NCBI GenBank assembly: GCA_017452265.1
Contig: JAFTMS010000010.1
Coordinates: forward strand, 1 to 64,000
Direction: 5' to 3'
Length of the DNA stretch: 64,000 nt
From: Bacteroidales bacterium
GTDB taxonomy: Bacteria; Bacteroidota; Bacteroidia; Bacteroidales; UBA932
Part shown: piece by piece, positions 16,073-24,894 of the stretch
Layout of the letters: every line of letters starts with the position of its first letter
Numbering within the stretch: position 1 is the stretch's first letter
Notes under the pieces: generated by a model
What the model was told of the DNA's origin: nothing
Seen by the model: only the letters and a program-made list of their open reading frames with translations
Databases searched by the model: none
Made by a program: the position numbers and the translations under genes

Positions 16073-18952
16073 ATGGCAAAGGTTACGATTCGTGATGTGG
16101 CTCAGGAGGCGGGCGTATCCATATCGCTTGTCTCATTAGTGCTCAATGCTAAGAAGAGACCGGACGGCACGCTTGACTGCAGCGTGCGCCCGGAGACAGC
16201 AAAAAGGGTTCAGGAAGTGGTCAGAAGGCTCGGATACCGTCCGAACAAGGCGGCGGCAAGCCTCAGGAGCGGCCGTGCGTACACTATAGGCGTGTGCGTG
16301 CCCGACATCTCCAACCGCTTCTTTTCCAATGTATCCAGATGTATAGAGAACATGGCGGGCAACGAGGGCTATGTCGTCCAGTTTGCAAGTCATGACGAAT
16401 CTCTTCAGAAGTTCGAGAACATTCTCGACACATATATCGCAAGCGGCGTCGAAGGCCTGATCTTGGCTCCGTGCAAGGATTCCCGGCATGCGGTGGAGCG
16501 TGCCTTGGCGGCAGGCATACCGACCGTCTTCATAGACCGCGACCTGCCGGGAGTGGATGTGGGACGTGTGATGCTCGATAATGTGGAGGCGGGAAAGATG
16601 ATTGTGGATCACCTTTTCCATAACGGCTACCACAACATAGAGATTGTCTCCAATACCCTCGGTCTGTCGTCCATGGAGGACAGGGTCAAGGGATATATCG
16701 AGGCGATGCATATGTACGGTCTTCAGAACAGCATTCAGATACACTATGTGGATTACCTCAATCTCAATGATGACATGACCCGTGTCTTTGATGAGGCTTT
16801 GCAACGTGACGTGCAGGCAATGATTCTGCCGACGAGCTCGCTGAGTCTTGCAGGACTGCTTGCCGTCAAGTCGCTGAAGATCAGGGTGCCGGAGGATATT
16901 GCGGTGGTCGGTTTCGAGGAGAACAATCTTTTCTACCTCCACGAGCCGACCGTGACTTATGTCTATCAGTCGATAAAGAGGATAGGCGAAGATGCCTTCA
17001 GACTTCTCAAGAGCCTGATGGCCAAGGAAGAAGTAGAAAAGACAATAATATTAAAACCAGCTATGGCAACAGGTGGCTCAACAGCTTCACGGTCTCCTAA
17101 GAATCAGGAGCCGGAACAGAATGACATTTCTTTGATCGATGCGTCAAATTCGATCCTCCTGTCGGGCTCGATGTTCGATGACAAGGGAGGCTGGACCGTG
17201 GACTCCCAGTATATCGACCAGATGGGCTCGACCTATCTTCTTGCACATGGTCTCGGCATTCCGGTGAAGGATGCGGTGACACGGTTCAAGGTGGAGAACG
17301 GCGGTGAATACAATGTGTTTGTGCGCACGAGGAACTGGACATCAAGATGGAGTGACGCTCCGGCACCGGGTGTGTTCCGCGTAAAGATAAACGGTGTGGA
17401 CCAAGGCATCGACTTCGGTACGGGCTCGGGCGAATGGCATTGGCAGAACGGTGGCAGACGCTATCTGAAGAAAGGTGTGCACGAGCTTACGGTACACGAT
17501 CTCAAGGGCTTCGAGGGCCGTTTTGACTCTATACTGCTCACGATGGCGGACGTTGCTCCGGACGAATCCCTCGAAACGGTCTTCTATCTCAGGAACAACC
17601 TTCAGATGGTGAATGCTCTCCCGCAGGACAAAGGTGAATTCGACTTTGTGGTGGCCGGTGGCGGTGTCGCGGGAATGTGTGCGGCGATCGCTGCGGCAAG
17701 AAACGGCGTGAAGGTGGCCCTCATCCAGGACAGGATGGTTCTCGGCGGCAACAATTCGTCTGAGGTACGTGTGGGTCTTGGAGGCAGGCTCAACATCGGA
17801 AACTTCCCGTCGCTCGGCTATCTCATGAACGAGTTCGGCCCTGCACGCAAGGGAAATGCGCGTCCGAAGGATTATTATGAGGATGAGAAGAAGCTTCAGG
17901 CTGTTCTGAATGAGAAGAACATCACGCTTTTCCTCGGCTACAGGATCACGAACGTATACAAGGATTCTCCAAGGACCATACGCTCTGTCGTGGCTACTGA
18001 TGTGATGGATTACCACCAGATCGAGGTGAAGGGAAGACTCTTCTCCGACTGTACGGGCGATGCCTGCCTCGGCTTCCTTGCCGGCGCACAGTGGCATATG
18101 GGCCGCGACCCTAAGTCGAGATACGGTGAGCCGACCGCTCCGCTTGAGGAGGACGGAATGACGCTTGGAGCTTCTGTGCAGTGGTATTCGGAAGAGGGCG
18201 AGGCCCCTTGCACCTTCCCTGCCATAGATTGGGGGCTTCCGGTCGACGAGAGGAACGTACAGGTGGTGCGTAGAGGACAGTGGTACTGGGAAGTGGGCAT
18301 GCGTGACGACCAGATAGAGGATGCGGAGATGATCAGAGACTACGGCATGTACGTGGCATATTCCAACTGGGCGTACCTCAAGAACAACGGGAAATACAGG
18401 GATGATTATGCGAATGCATATCTCGGATGGCTGTCGTTCATCGCCGGAAAGAGGGAAAGCCGTCGCCTTGTAGGAGAATTTGTGCTCAAGGAGCAGGACC
18501 TGAAGGATTTCGTGCAGTATCCGGACGGAACGGCATGCACTTCGTGGTACATCGACAACCATGAGCCGGATCCGGAAAACAGCAGGCTTTTCCCTGGCAG
18601 GGAATATATATCGAAAGGCTGTCTGACTCCGCTCGGATTCTATCCTATCCCTTACAGATGCTTCTATTCCAAGGATATAGACAATATGTTCATGGCAGGG
18701 CGCAACATCAGTGTGAGTCATATCGCTCTTGGCACCGTCCGCGTGATGAGGACTACCGCCATGATGGGCGAGGTGGTAGGACTGGCCGCGTCGATATGCA
18801 ACAAGGCCAATCTCCTTCCGAGGGACATCTACCATTCGGCATTCGACAAGCTCAGGAACCTCATGAACAAGGGTGCAGGCAACCCTAACATGCCATATCT
18901 TCAGGTATATACATTGATTGATACGACAGCGGCGCGAAGCGAGGACTGCTGA
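16073..18952 (+). CDS. LacI-family regulator fused to FAD-dependent oxidoreductase
   Basis: A single 959-codon frame encodes two complete families. Residues 1-330 are a full LacI regulator: HTH (VTIRDVAQEAGVSISLVSLV), hinge (RPNKAAASLRSGRAYTIGV) and periplasmic-binding-like effector domain ending at LKPAMATGGST, where free-standing LacI proteins normally end. Residues about 350-500 are a beta-sandwich of the kind found before FAD_oxidored (PF12831) domains (SGSMFDDKGGWTVDSQYIDQ, VFVRTRNW), and 525-950 the FAD domain with G529-x-G531-x-x-G534 and NNSSEVRVGLGGR. Such oxidoreductases are usually separate secreted proteins; here there is no signal peptide, so the protein should be cytoplasmic. 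An in-frame ATG at 17063 could allow internal initiation. It leads operon B, with the symporter gene 19 bases downstream. Confidence 0.85.
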   Translation: MAKVTIRDVAQEAGVSISLVSLVLNAKKRPDGTLDCSVRPETAKRVQEVVRRLGYRPNKAAASLRSGRAYTIGVCVPDISNRFFSNVSRCIENMAGNEGYVVQFASHDESLQKFENILDTYIASGVEGLILAPCKDSRHAVERALAAGIPTVFIDRDLPGVDVGRVMLDNVEAGKMIVDHLFHNGYHNIEIVSNTLGLSSMEDRVKGYIEAMHMYGLQNSIQIHYVDYLNLNDDMTRVFDEALQRDVQAMILPTSSLSLAGLLAVKSLKIRVPEDIAVVGFEENNLFYLHEPTVTYVYQSIKRIGEDAFRLLKSLMAKEEVEKTIILKPAMATGGSTASRSPKNQEPEQNDISLIDASNSILLSGSMFDDKGGWTVDSQYIDQMGSTYLLAHGLGIPVKDAVTRFKVENGGEYNVFVRTRNWTSRWSDAPAPGVFRVKINGVDQGIDFGTGSGEWHWQNGGRRYLKKGVHELTVHDLKGFEGRFDSILLTMADVAPDESLETVFYLRNNLQMVNALPQDKGEFDFVVAGGGVAGMCAAIAAARNGVKVALIQDRMVLGGNNSSEVRVGLGGRLNIGNFPSLGYLMNEFGPARKGNARPKDYYEDEKKLQAVLNEKNITLFLGYRITNVYKDSPRTIRSVVATDVMDYHQIEVKGRLFSDCTGDACLGFLAGAQWHMGRDPKSRYGEPTAPLEEDGMTLGASVQWYSEEGEAPCTFPAIDWGLPVDERNVQVVRRGQWYWEVGMRDDQIEDAEMIRDYGMYVAYSNWAYLKNNGKYRDDYANAYLGWLSFIAGKRESRRLVGEFVLKEQDLKDFVQYPDGTACTSWYIDNHEPDPENSRLFPGREYISKGCLTPLGFYPIPYRCFYSKDIDNMFMAGRNISVSHIALGTVRVMRTTAMMGEVVGLAASICNKANLLPRDIYHSAFDKLRNLMNKGAGNPNMPYLQVYTLIDTTAARSEDC

Positions 18953-18971
18953 TAACTTAAAACTTTGAAAC

Positions 18972-20561
18972 ATGACAATAATTGACTGGGTGATCATCGT
19001 CGCCTTTCTGGCGGCACTGATTGCAATCGGTTTCATCTTCTCGAAGAGGAACCGCAACATGGAGGACTACTTCCTCGGAGGACGTTCCATGTCGACATGG
19101 CTTGTGGCACTGGCTGCTACAGGTACGTCCATAAGCGCCGGCACATTCGTCGGCTCTCCCGAACTGGGATTCAACACCAATCTGACCTTCCTGATGAGCT
19201 GCGTAGGCGCGGTCATCGGCGGAACATTTGTGGCAGCGCTCGTGCTTCCGAAGCTGTATAATGCAAATACGATAACCATCTACGGGTATATCGGCGACCG
19301 TTTCGGCGAGACGTCCAAGAGGGCGACGAGCGTGATGTTCCTTCTCGGACAGCTCTTCACGAGCGGCTCGCGTCTGTTCATCGCGGCAATAGCCGTATCC
19401 GTGATGCTGTTCGGCTCCATCAACTTCCAGTTCATCGTATATTCCATCGTAATACTCGGAATAATCAGTACGATATACACGATGTCCGGAGGTATCAAGG
19501 GACTCATATATATCGACACATTCCAGATACTTCTCGTAATCGGTACAGGCCTTGTGGCGCTTATCCTCATATACTGCTCTGTTTCGGATATGGGATTCTC
19601 GGAAATATGGTCTACGCTGAAGAACGGTATGGTAAAGGCTCCTGCTCAGCCTGAGTACGGCATCGCTGCAGACGGCACCTTGATCGGTTGGGAGCCGGGG
19701 AGCAAGGTGAAGGTGGCAGACGCTCATTTCAGCTGGAAGACTCCGTACAATCTTGTTGCGGCCCTGTTCGCATACGGAATCTTCAAGTTCGCGCAGTTCT
19801 CTACAGACCATGAGTTCGTCCAGAGGCAGCTCACCGCTCAGTCTGTGAAGAAGGCGAGCCTGTCCCTCGTATGGTCTCAGGTTCTGGCGATTCCGATAGT
19901 GTTTGTGTTCCTTGCAATCGGTCTGCTTCTGTATGTCAAGTATATAAACGATCCTGCGGCTGCAGCTGCGGCAGGGGTGTTCAGCGATGCCCGTGACATA
20001 TTCCCTCAGTACATCTGCAACCAGATACCGGCAGGCGTTCGCGGCCTCATGGTGGTCGGTCTCCTTGCCGCTGCACTTTCAAGCTTCAACTCGGCCATCA
20101 ATGCGATGGCGTCAAGCTTTGTGTCAGACCTTTATCTGCCTATGATGAAGGAAAGGGGAAAGGCTGTGAGCAGTGATGCAGGACAGATAGAGTCTTCTAA
20201 GAAGATGGCTGCCCTCATGGGTGCGGTCCTGACGGGTTTCGCTATCGTGACGGCTGTGATGCAGCAGTCCAGCGGACTGAATCTCGTGGACTTCGCGACT
20301 GGTGTGATGTGCTTCTCGTATGCGGGTATGCTCGGCGTGTTCATGGTGGCGCTTTACACCAGGAGGGGAAATACGAAGAGTGTCATAGCGGCGCTTGTCG
20401 TGGGACTTCTTGTAGTACTCTTCATGCAGCCGTATGTCCTCGGGCCTTTGTCGAAAGCCCTTCTCGGCCGTGAGCTCTTCATAGCATGGCCTTGGTGGTG
20501 TCCTGTCGGCGCCCTCATCAGTTTCTTCATCTGCCTTGCCGGCAAGCCAAAAACAGAATGA
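18972..20561 (+). CDS. Sodium/solute symporter (SSS family)
   Basis: A 529-residue inner-membrane transporter with about 13-14 hydrophobic segments. The SSS family (SGLT/PutP fold) imports sugars, polyols, myo-inositol, sialic acid or amino acids with sodium. Family features include the N-terminal SKRNRNMEDYFLGGRSM, TGTSISAGTFVGSPELGF in the first core helix, and GLLAAALSSFNSAINAMASSF in the region that forms the second sodium site. The next gene (zinc dehydrogenase) starts one base after the stop, and a phosphatase and a sugar kinase follow, so the imported solute is probably a polyol or sugar released outside the cytoplasm (inference). Confidence 0.88.
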   Translation: MTIIDWVIIVAFLAALIAIGFIFSKRNRNMEDYFLGGRSMSTWLVALAATGTSISAGTFVGSPELGFNTNLTFLMSCVGAVIGGTFVAALVLPKLYNANTITIYGYIGDRFGETSKRATSVMFLLGQLFTSGSRLFIAAIAVSVMLFGSINFQFIVYSIVILGIISTIYTMSGGIKGLIYIDTFQILLVIGTGLVALILIYCSVSDMGFSEIWSTLKNGMVKAPAQPEYGIAADGTLIGWEPGSKVKVADAHFSWKTPYNLVAALFAYGIFKFAQFSTDHEFVQRQLTAQSVKKASLSLVWSQVLAIPIVFVFLAIGLLLYVKYINDPAAAAAAGVFSDARDIFPQYICNQIPAGVRGLMVVGLLAAALSSFNSAINAMASSFVSDLYLPMMKERGKAVSSDAGQIESSKKMAALMGAVLTGFAIVTAVMQQSSGLNLVDFATGVMCFSYAGMLGVFMVALYTRRGNTKSVIAALVVGLLVVLFMQPYVLGPLSKALLGRELFIAWPWWCPVGALISFFICLAGKPKTE

Positions 20562-20562
20562 T

Positions 20563-21597
20563 ATGAGACAAGTAGTGTTGACCGAGCCGAAGAAGCTCGA
20601 ATTCAGGAATATCCCCGATCTGACCGCAGCAGACCTGAAGGATAACGAAATTCTCCTCAACGTCAAGAGGATAGGTATCTGCGGAAGTGAAATCCATTCA
20701 TATCACGGCCTTCATCCTGCAACGTTCTATCCTGTGGTGCAGGGCCACGAATATTCAGCCGAAGTGGTGGCCGTCGGAGCGGCAGTCACAGCCGTGAAGC
20801 CGGGCGACCATGCCACAGCCCGCCCTCAGCTCGTATGCGGAAAATGCGGCCCTTGCCGCAGAGGCCAGTACAATGTGTGCGAGAACCTCCGTGTGCAGGC
20901 CTTTCAGGCTGACGGCGCGGCCCAGGACTATTTCATCGTCCCTGAAGACCGCATCGTGAAGCTCCCTGAGGGAATGTCCCTCGACTACGGTGCCATGATC
21001 GAGCCGGCTGCTGTTGGAGTCCATGCGGCATCTCATGCCGGCGACCTCGCCGGAAAGAATGTGGTTGTGTCCGGTGCAGGAGCGATCGGAAATCTTGTGG
21101 CTCAGGCTGTCATGTCGCGTGGAGCCAAGAAGGTTCTCATAACGGATGTGAGCGACCTCAGGCTGGATATCGCCCGCCAGTGCGGCATAGAGAATACTCT
21201 GAACGTAGCCGGAACGCCATTGAAAGATGCTGTCAAGGACATTTTCGGTGACGAAGGTTTCCAGGTGGCGTTTGAAGTTGCCGGTGTGGAATCATCGGTG
21301 CGCTCGCTCATGGAGTGCGTGGAGAAGGGAGGAACAGTGGTCATCGTGGCCGTATTCTCGAAGGATCCGGCTCTGAGCATGTTCTACCTCGGAGAACACG
21401 AACTCAACATTGTCGGTACGATGATGTACCGCCATGAGGATTATGTGGCTGCGGTCAAGGCGGTTGCGGAGGGCAGGATCAATCTCGATCCTCTCATTTC
21501 GAACCGTTTCCCGTTCGAGCAGTATGACGATGCATACAGGTTCATCGATGACAACCGTATGACCTGCATGAAGGTCATGATCGATCTTGAACAGTGA
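20563..21597 (+). CDS. Zinc-dependent polyol-type alcohol dehydrogenase (MDR family)
   Basis: A 344-residue medium-chain dehydrogenase. The catalytic zinc ligands lie in IGICGSEIHSYHG and VQGHEYSAEV, the structural zinc in CGKCGPCRRGQYNVC, and the Rossmann motif in VVVSGAGAIGNLVAQ. It is closest in outline to sorbitol/L-iditol and related polyol or threonine dehydrogenases, which oxidise a secondary alcohol to a ketone with NAD(P). The ATG at 20563 follows the symporter stop by one base and the 3' end overlaps the phosphatase start by four bases, so the genes are translationally linked. With the downstream fructokinase-like gene this suggests polyol to ketose to ketose phosphate. Confidence 0.85.
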   Translation: MRQVVLTEPKKLEFRNIPDLTAADLKDNEILLNVKRIGICGSEIHSYHGLHPATFYPVVQGHEYSAEVVAVGAAVTAVKPGDHATARPQLVCGKCGPCRRGQYNVCENLRVQAFQADGAAQDYFIVPEDRIVKLPEGMSLDYGAMIEPAAVGVHAASHAGDLAGKNVVVSGAGAIGNLVAQAVMSRGAKKVLITDVSDLRLDIARQCGIENTLNVAGTPLKDAVKDIFGDEGFQVAFEVAGVESSVRSLMECVEKGGTVVIVAVFSKDPALSMFYLGEHELNIVGTMMYRHEDYVAAVKAVAEGRINLDPLISNRFPFEQYDDAYRFIDDNRMTCMKVMIDLEQ

Positions 21598-22871
21598 TGA
21601 GAACTACACTGATACTGCTTCTGACGGCTTCTGCACTGCTGGCCTCATGTACCTCATATGACAGCCGTCAGGCCGGAGTGCCTCAGTTCGAGGAATATGC
21701 CGGGGTGTACAGGCTTTATCCTGCCGTTGAATACGACCGGGGTGATGTCCCGTCCGGATATAAGCCCGTCCATATATGCCATTATGGCCGCCACGGCTCA
21801 CGCTACATCCTTTTCGATACACAGTATGTGCATGTCATGCGTGTGCTTTCACAGGCTCATAAGGACGGAAGGCTGACGCCTCTCGGTGAAGATGTATATG
21901 ACAGATATGAAGCCGTGTACGGTCTTCTTGAAGGGCGTGCCGGCGAGCTTTCACAGGTGGGACGCCTCCAGCACAGGCTCATAGCCAAGAGGATGTACGG
22001 CGAATACCCGGAGATATTCGGAAAGGATCCCCGCATAAACGCCGTCACCACGATGACCACCAGGACCATCATGAGCATGGGTGCCTTCTGCGAAAGCCTG
22101 AAGGAGGAGGATCCGTCTCTGGACATATTTCAGGAGGCGACCGTCAGAAACATATGGTATCTGAACCCGTATTCAAGTTTGTCTCCCAATGTGACTCCGG
22201 CTGATCTGGTCTATAAGAGTATAAATGCGCCATGGAGGCCTGCTTTCCATGAATATATCGGATCATTCGTGAATACTGAGCCTTTCATCGGAAGACTCTT
22301 CTCCGATTCCGCGTATGCCGCCGGAATATGCCGTCCTCTGGACTTCATGCGCGACCTTTATTCCGTCGCAGTGCATATGCATGGTACGGAGCAGGCCGAA
22401 GTGTCATTCGCTGACATATTCACTTCCGAGGAGCTTGCTCAGCTCTGGGAATGCGACAACATCACCTTCTATATCGAGAAGGGCCTGGACTTTGTGGAAG
22501 CTCCGAGGGGGCCTGAACTTGCCTGGGATATGCTGAAGGAGATGATTTCGTCTGTTGATGAGGCTCTTGAACAGGACAGACCTTCTGTCAATCTGCGTTT
22601 CGGCCATGACGGCTGCCTGATGGCATTGTATACTCTGCTGGGACTGGATGGCTGGAATGAGAAGGCTGAGGATTATGCCGATGTGAAGAACGTCTTCCAG
22701 AGCTGGAGGATTCCGATGGCTGCCAACATGCAGCTTGTGCTGTACCGGAATGCATCTGCGGAAACGCTGGTTGCCTTGTATCTAAATGAGGAGATATATC
22801 CGCTTCCGCTGGAACCAGTGAGCGGACACTTCTACAGATGGTCAGACTTTAAGGAAAGATATGAAGAATAA
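21594..22871 (+). CDS. Histidine acid phosphatase lipoprotein (phytase/MINPP superfamily)
   Basis: A 425-residue secreted lipoprotein (lipobox SALLASC). The branch-2 histidine phosphatase signature is at HYG-R66-H67-G68-S-R70 and the proton-donor pair H338-D339 in RFGHDG. The family removes phosphate from inositol phosphates, sugar phosphates and other monoesters; related Bacteroides enzymes (MINPP) act on phytate but carry HAE rather than HD. Within this operon it could dephosphorylate the polyol phosphate or glycerol phosphate that the phosphodiesterases release. It overlaps both neighbours (four bases upstream, 11 downstream). Confidence 0.85.
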   Translation: MMRTTLILLLTASALLASCTSYDSRQAGVPQFEEYAGVYRLYPAVEYDRGDVPSGYKPVHICHYGRHGSRYILFDTQYVHVMRVLSQAHKDGRLTPLGEDVYDRYEAVYGLLEGRAGELSQVGRLQHRLIAKRMYGEYPEIFGKDPRINAVTTMTTRTIMSMGAFCESLKEEDPSLDIFQEATVRNIWYLNPYSSLSPNVTPADLVYKSINAPWRPAFHEYIGSFVNTEPFIGRLFSDSAYAAGICRPLDFMRDLYSVAVHMHGTEQAEVSFADIFTSEELAQLWECDNITFYIEKGLDFVEAPRGPELAWDMLKEMISSVDEALEQDRPSVNLRFGHDGCLMALYTLLGLDGWNEKAEDYADVKNVFQSWRIPMAANMQLVLYRNASAETLVALYLNEEIYPLPLEPVSGHFYRWSDFKERYEE

Positions 22872-23745
22872 GATTATAGGAATCGGTGAGGTGGTCTGGG
22901 ACTGCCTCCCGGAAGGTCGGAAGCTTGGAGGTGCGCCTCTCAACTTTGCATATTTCGCGCTGCAGTGCGGCGCGGAATCGTATGCCGTGAGTGCCGTCGG
23001 AAACGACGACCTCGGCCGTGAGACTCTGGATGCCATCAGGAAGTCGGGCGTTGACGTGTCGTACATTCAGGTGAACGACCTGCCGACGAGCCGTGTCCTC
23101 GTGACGGTGGACGGGGAGGGTGTCCCTCAGTATGAAATCCTGCAGGGAGTGGCCTGGGATGCGCTTGGATGCAATTCCACCGAACTTGAACTGGTAAAGG
23201 ACGCTTCGGCAGTCTGCTGGGGCTCGCTCGCACAGCGTTCCGCTCTTTCGCGTGAAAGCATACTCGCGATGGTCGGTGCGGCCCCTGAATCCTGCATCAA
23301 GGTGTTTGACATCAACATCCGTCAGCATTATTACGACAGGGAGACGCTCGAGGGCTCGCTCCGTCTTGCGGATGTCCTGAAGCTCAATGAGGACGAACTT
23401 CCGCTGGTCCGTTCACTTTTCGGTATCGGAGGGGGCTCTGCCGAGGAACAGATTGCAGAGCTTGTGCAGCGCTTTGCGTTGAAATACGTCGTGTACACAT
23501 GCGGCTCGGCTTTCAGCGAGGTGTATGGCAGGGAAGGCCTGCTGTCACGTATAGACACTCCCGAGGTGGAGGTGGCGGATACGGTCGGTGCCGGAGACTC
23601 ATTCACGGCTGTGCTGGTTGCATCTCTGCTTGGCGGCAAGGACGTAGCTGAAGCTCATGCGCTTGCAGTGGATGTGGCTGCCTTCGTATGCACAAAGGCA
23701 GGAGCCATAAATCCGCTTCCGGAGGATCTTCGGGTCAGACTTTGA
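22861..23745 (+). CDS. PfkB-family fructokinase-like carbohydrate kinase
   Basis: A 294-residue ribokinase-fold kinase. The N-terminal GEVVWDCLPEGRKLGGAPLN and C-terminal DTVGAGDSFTAVLVA (catalytic Asp and anion hole) are both present, and the overall pattern matches Bacteroides fructokinases. It would phosphorylate a ketose formed by the zinc dehydrogenase of the same operon. The start lies 11 bases inside the phosphatase gene. Its 3' end overlaps the convergent LacI gene by 11 bases, so it ends operon B. Confidence 0.85.
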   Translation: MKNKIIGIGEVVWDCLPEGRKLGGAPLNFAYFALQCGAESYAVSAVGNDDLGRETLDAIRKSGVDVSYIQVNDLPTSRVLVTVDGEGVPQYEILQGVAWDALGCNSTELELVKDASAVCWGSLAQRSALSRESILAMVGAAPESCIKVFDINIRQHYYDRETLEGSLRLADVLKLNEDELPLVRSLFGIGGGSAEEQIAELVQRFALKYVVYTCGSAFSEVYGREGLLSRIDTPEVEVADTVGAGDSFTAVLVASLLGGKDVAEAHALAVDVAAFVCTKAGAINPLPEDLRVRL

Positions 23746-24808
23746 AATCGTAGTGCTTTGAGTTGAGGCGGTGGAGGATGTCCATGTGCATGAGGTTGTC
23801 CTTTTTCTGCGGGGCCTTTCCGCTTATGAGATATGATGCGAGGTGTGAGATGGTGTAGTACGACTGCATGGGGATGTGTCTTGTCACGAGATATTCCACT
23901 AATCCCTCATTCAGAGCTTCTATGTTCTTTTCAAGGTCGTCGAAACCCACGACATGGCGGTCTGAAACGGGATTTTTCCTGAGATAGTCCGCGATGAGGT
24001 GTATACGGGAATTGGCCATGGTGATGAATTTCACTTCCGGGTGCTCCTTGAAGAAGGCTTCGAGAGTCCTGTAGGTCTCATCCTGATCGTGAGGCGGGAT
24101 GAATATCGTGTGGATGCGGCAATCCGGATGATGCTCGTGTATGTAGTCGATGAATCCCATGCGCCGTATCCTGTTAGGGTCCGCCATCTTCTGCGAGTCT
24201 CGGATGAGACGTATCATGGCGATGTCCTCCACCTCGAACCTGTGGGTGAGAAGGTAGGCTCCCAAACGTCCGGCTTCGCTCGGGTCGGCTCCGAAATATA
24301 CGGTGTAGTTCAACCCTTCTATCTTCTGGTCCACGAAGGCGTACGGGATGCGCGCTTCATCAAGCCTTTCCGCGAATTCCTTCACGGCGTCGGCAAAGAC
24401 CACGTTCGTGATCACCCCTGCAGGATGGGATGCGATGATGCTGTCGCATTCGGCGCGGAAGGATTCGATCGAGTCCGGATTGAAGAGGTGTATGTCTGTC
24501 TTCACGTCATACGTGTTTATGGTCTTGGCTCCGTCCAGAAATCCCTTGTATGCGACCGACCAGTAGTCTCCCTCCTCGAACTGCGGAATGAGGCAGGCGA
24601 TGGTGAGCTTTTTTCTTGAGGCCAGACGCGATGCATTAGGGTTTGCAGTGTATCCCAGGCGTTCTATGACTTCATTGACTTTCCTGATGGTGGATTCCTT
24701 TACGCCTCCGCGCTTGTATATGACGCGGTCCACTGTGGCTCTCGCCACTCCGGCCGCCTTTGCAACATCGTGAATGGTGGGTATATGGTCTTTATTGTCT
24801 GCAGTCAT
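23735..24808 (-). CDS. LacI-family transcriptional regulator
   Basis: A 357-residue regulator with an N-terminal LacI HTH (IPTIHDVAKAAGVARATVDRVIYKRGG), hinge (YTANPNASRLASRKK) and a periplasmic-binding-like effector domain of the Bacteroidota subtype. The start at 24808 (MTADNKD) is preferred because the -7 box at 24828-24835 would lie downstream of the upstream alternative ATGs. It is divergent from the glycerol-1-phosphate dehydrogenase operon, and the palindrome GGGCACGTGCCC lies in the shared control region as well as upstream of susC. I infer that it controls operons A and C and possibly itself. The effector is unknown; a phosphorylated or free breakdown product is plausible. Confidence 0.88.
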   Translation of the reverse strand: MTADNKDHIPTIHDVAKAAGVARATVDRVIYKRGGVKESTIRKVNEVIERLGYTANPNASRLASRKKLTIACLIPQFEEGDYWSVAYKGFLDGAKTINTYDVKTDIHLFNPDSIESFRAECDSIIASHPAGVITNVVFADAVKEFAERLDEARIPYAFVDQKIEGLNYTVYFGADPSEAGRLGAYLLTHRFEVEDIAMIRLIRDSQKMADPNRIRRMGFIDYIHEHHPDCRIHTIFIPPHDQDETYRTLEAFFKEHPEVKFITMANSRIHLIADYLRKNPVSDRHVVGFDDLEKNIEALNEGLVEYLVTRHIPMQSYYTISHLASYLISGKAPQKKDNLMHMDILHRLNSKHYDFKV

Positions 24809-24818
24809 GACTTTTTTA

Positions 24819-24873
24819 TTGGAAATGCAAAAATACATCATTATTTTTGCAAATGAAAAACGGGCACGTGCCC
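24819..24873 (+). promoter_or_regulatory. Divergent promoter region with operator copy 2
   Basis: On the plus strand TTG at 24819-24821 and TATTTTTG at 24842-24849 (20 bp spacing) form the operon C promoter; the identical 18-mer shared with 411-428 occupies 24856-24873, right at the expected transcription start, a position that suits repression. On the minus strand TATTTTTG at 24828-24835 is a -7 box for the LacI gene. One bound repressor could therefore affect both directions. Confidence 0.6.
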
Positions 24874-24894
24874 ACTAACGATAAATTCATCATA

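Noticed and set aside
17063-18952. FAD oxidoreductase as a separate gene starting at ATG 17063
   Set aside because: The frame is continuous with LacI, there is no ribosome-binding site of note before this ATG and no signal peptide after it; internal initiation remains possible but is not shown.
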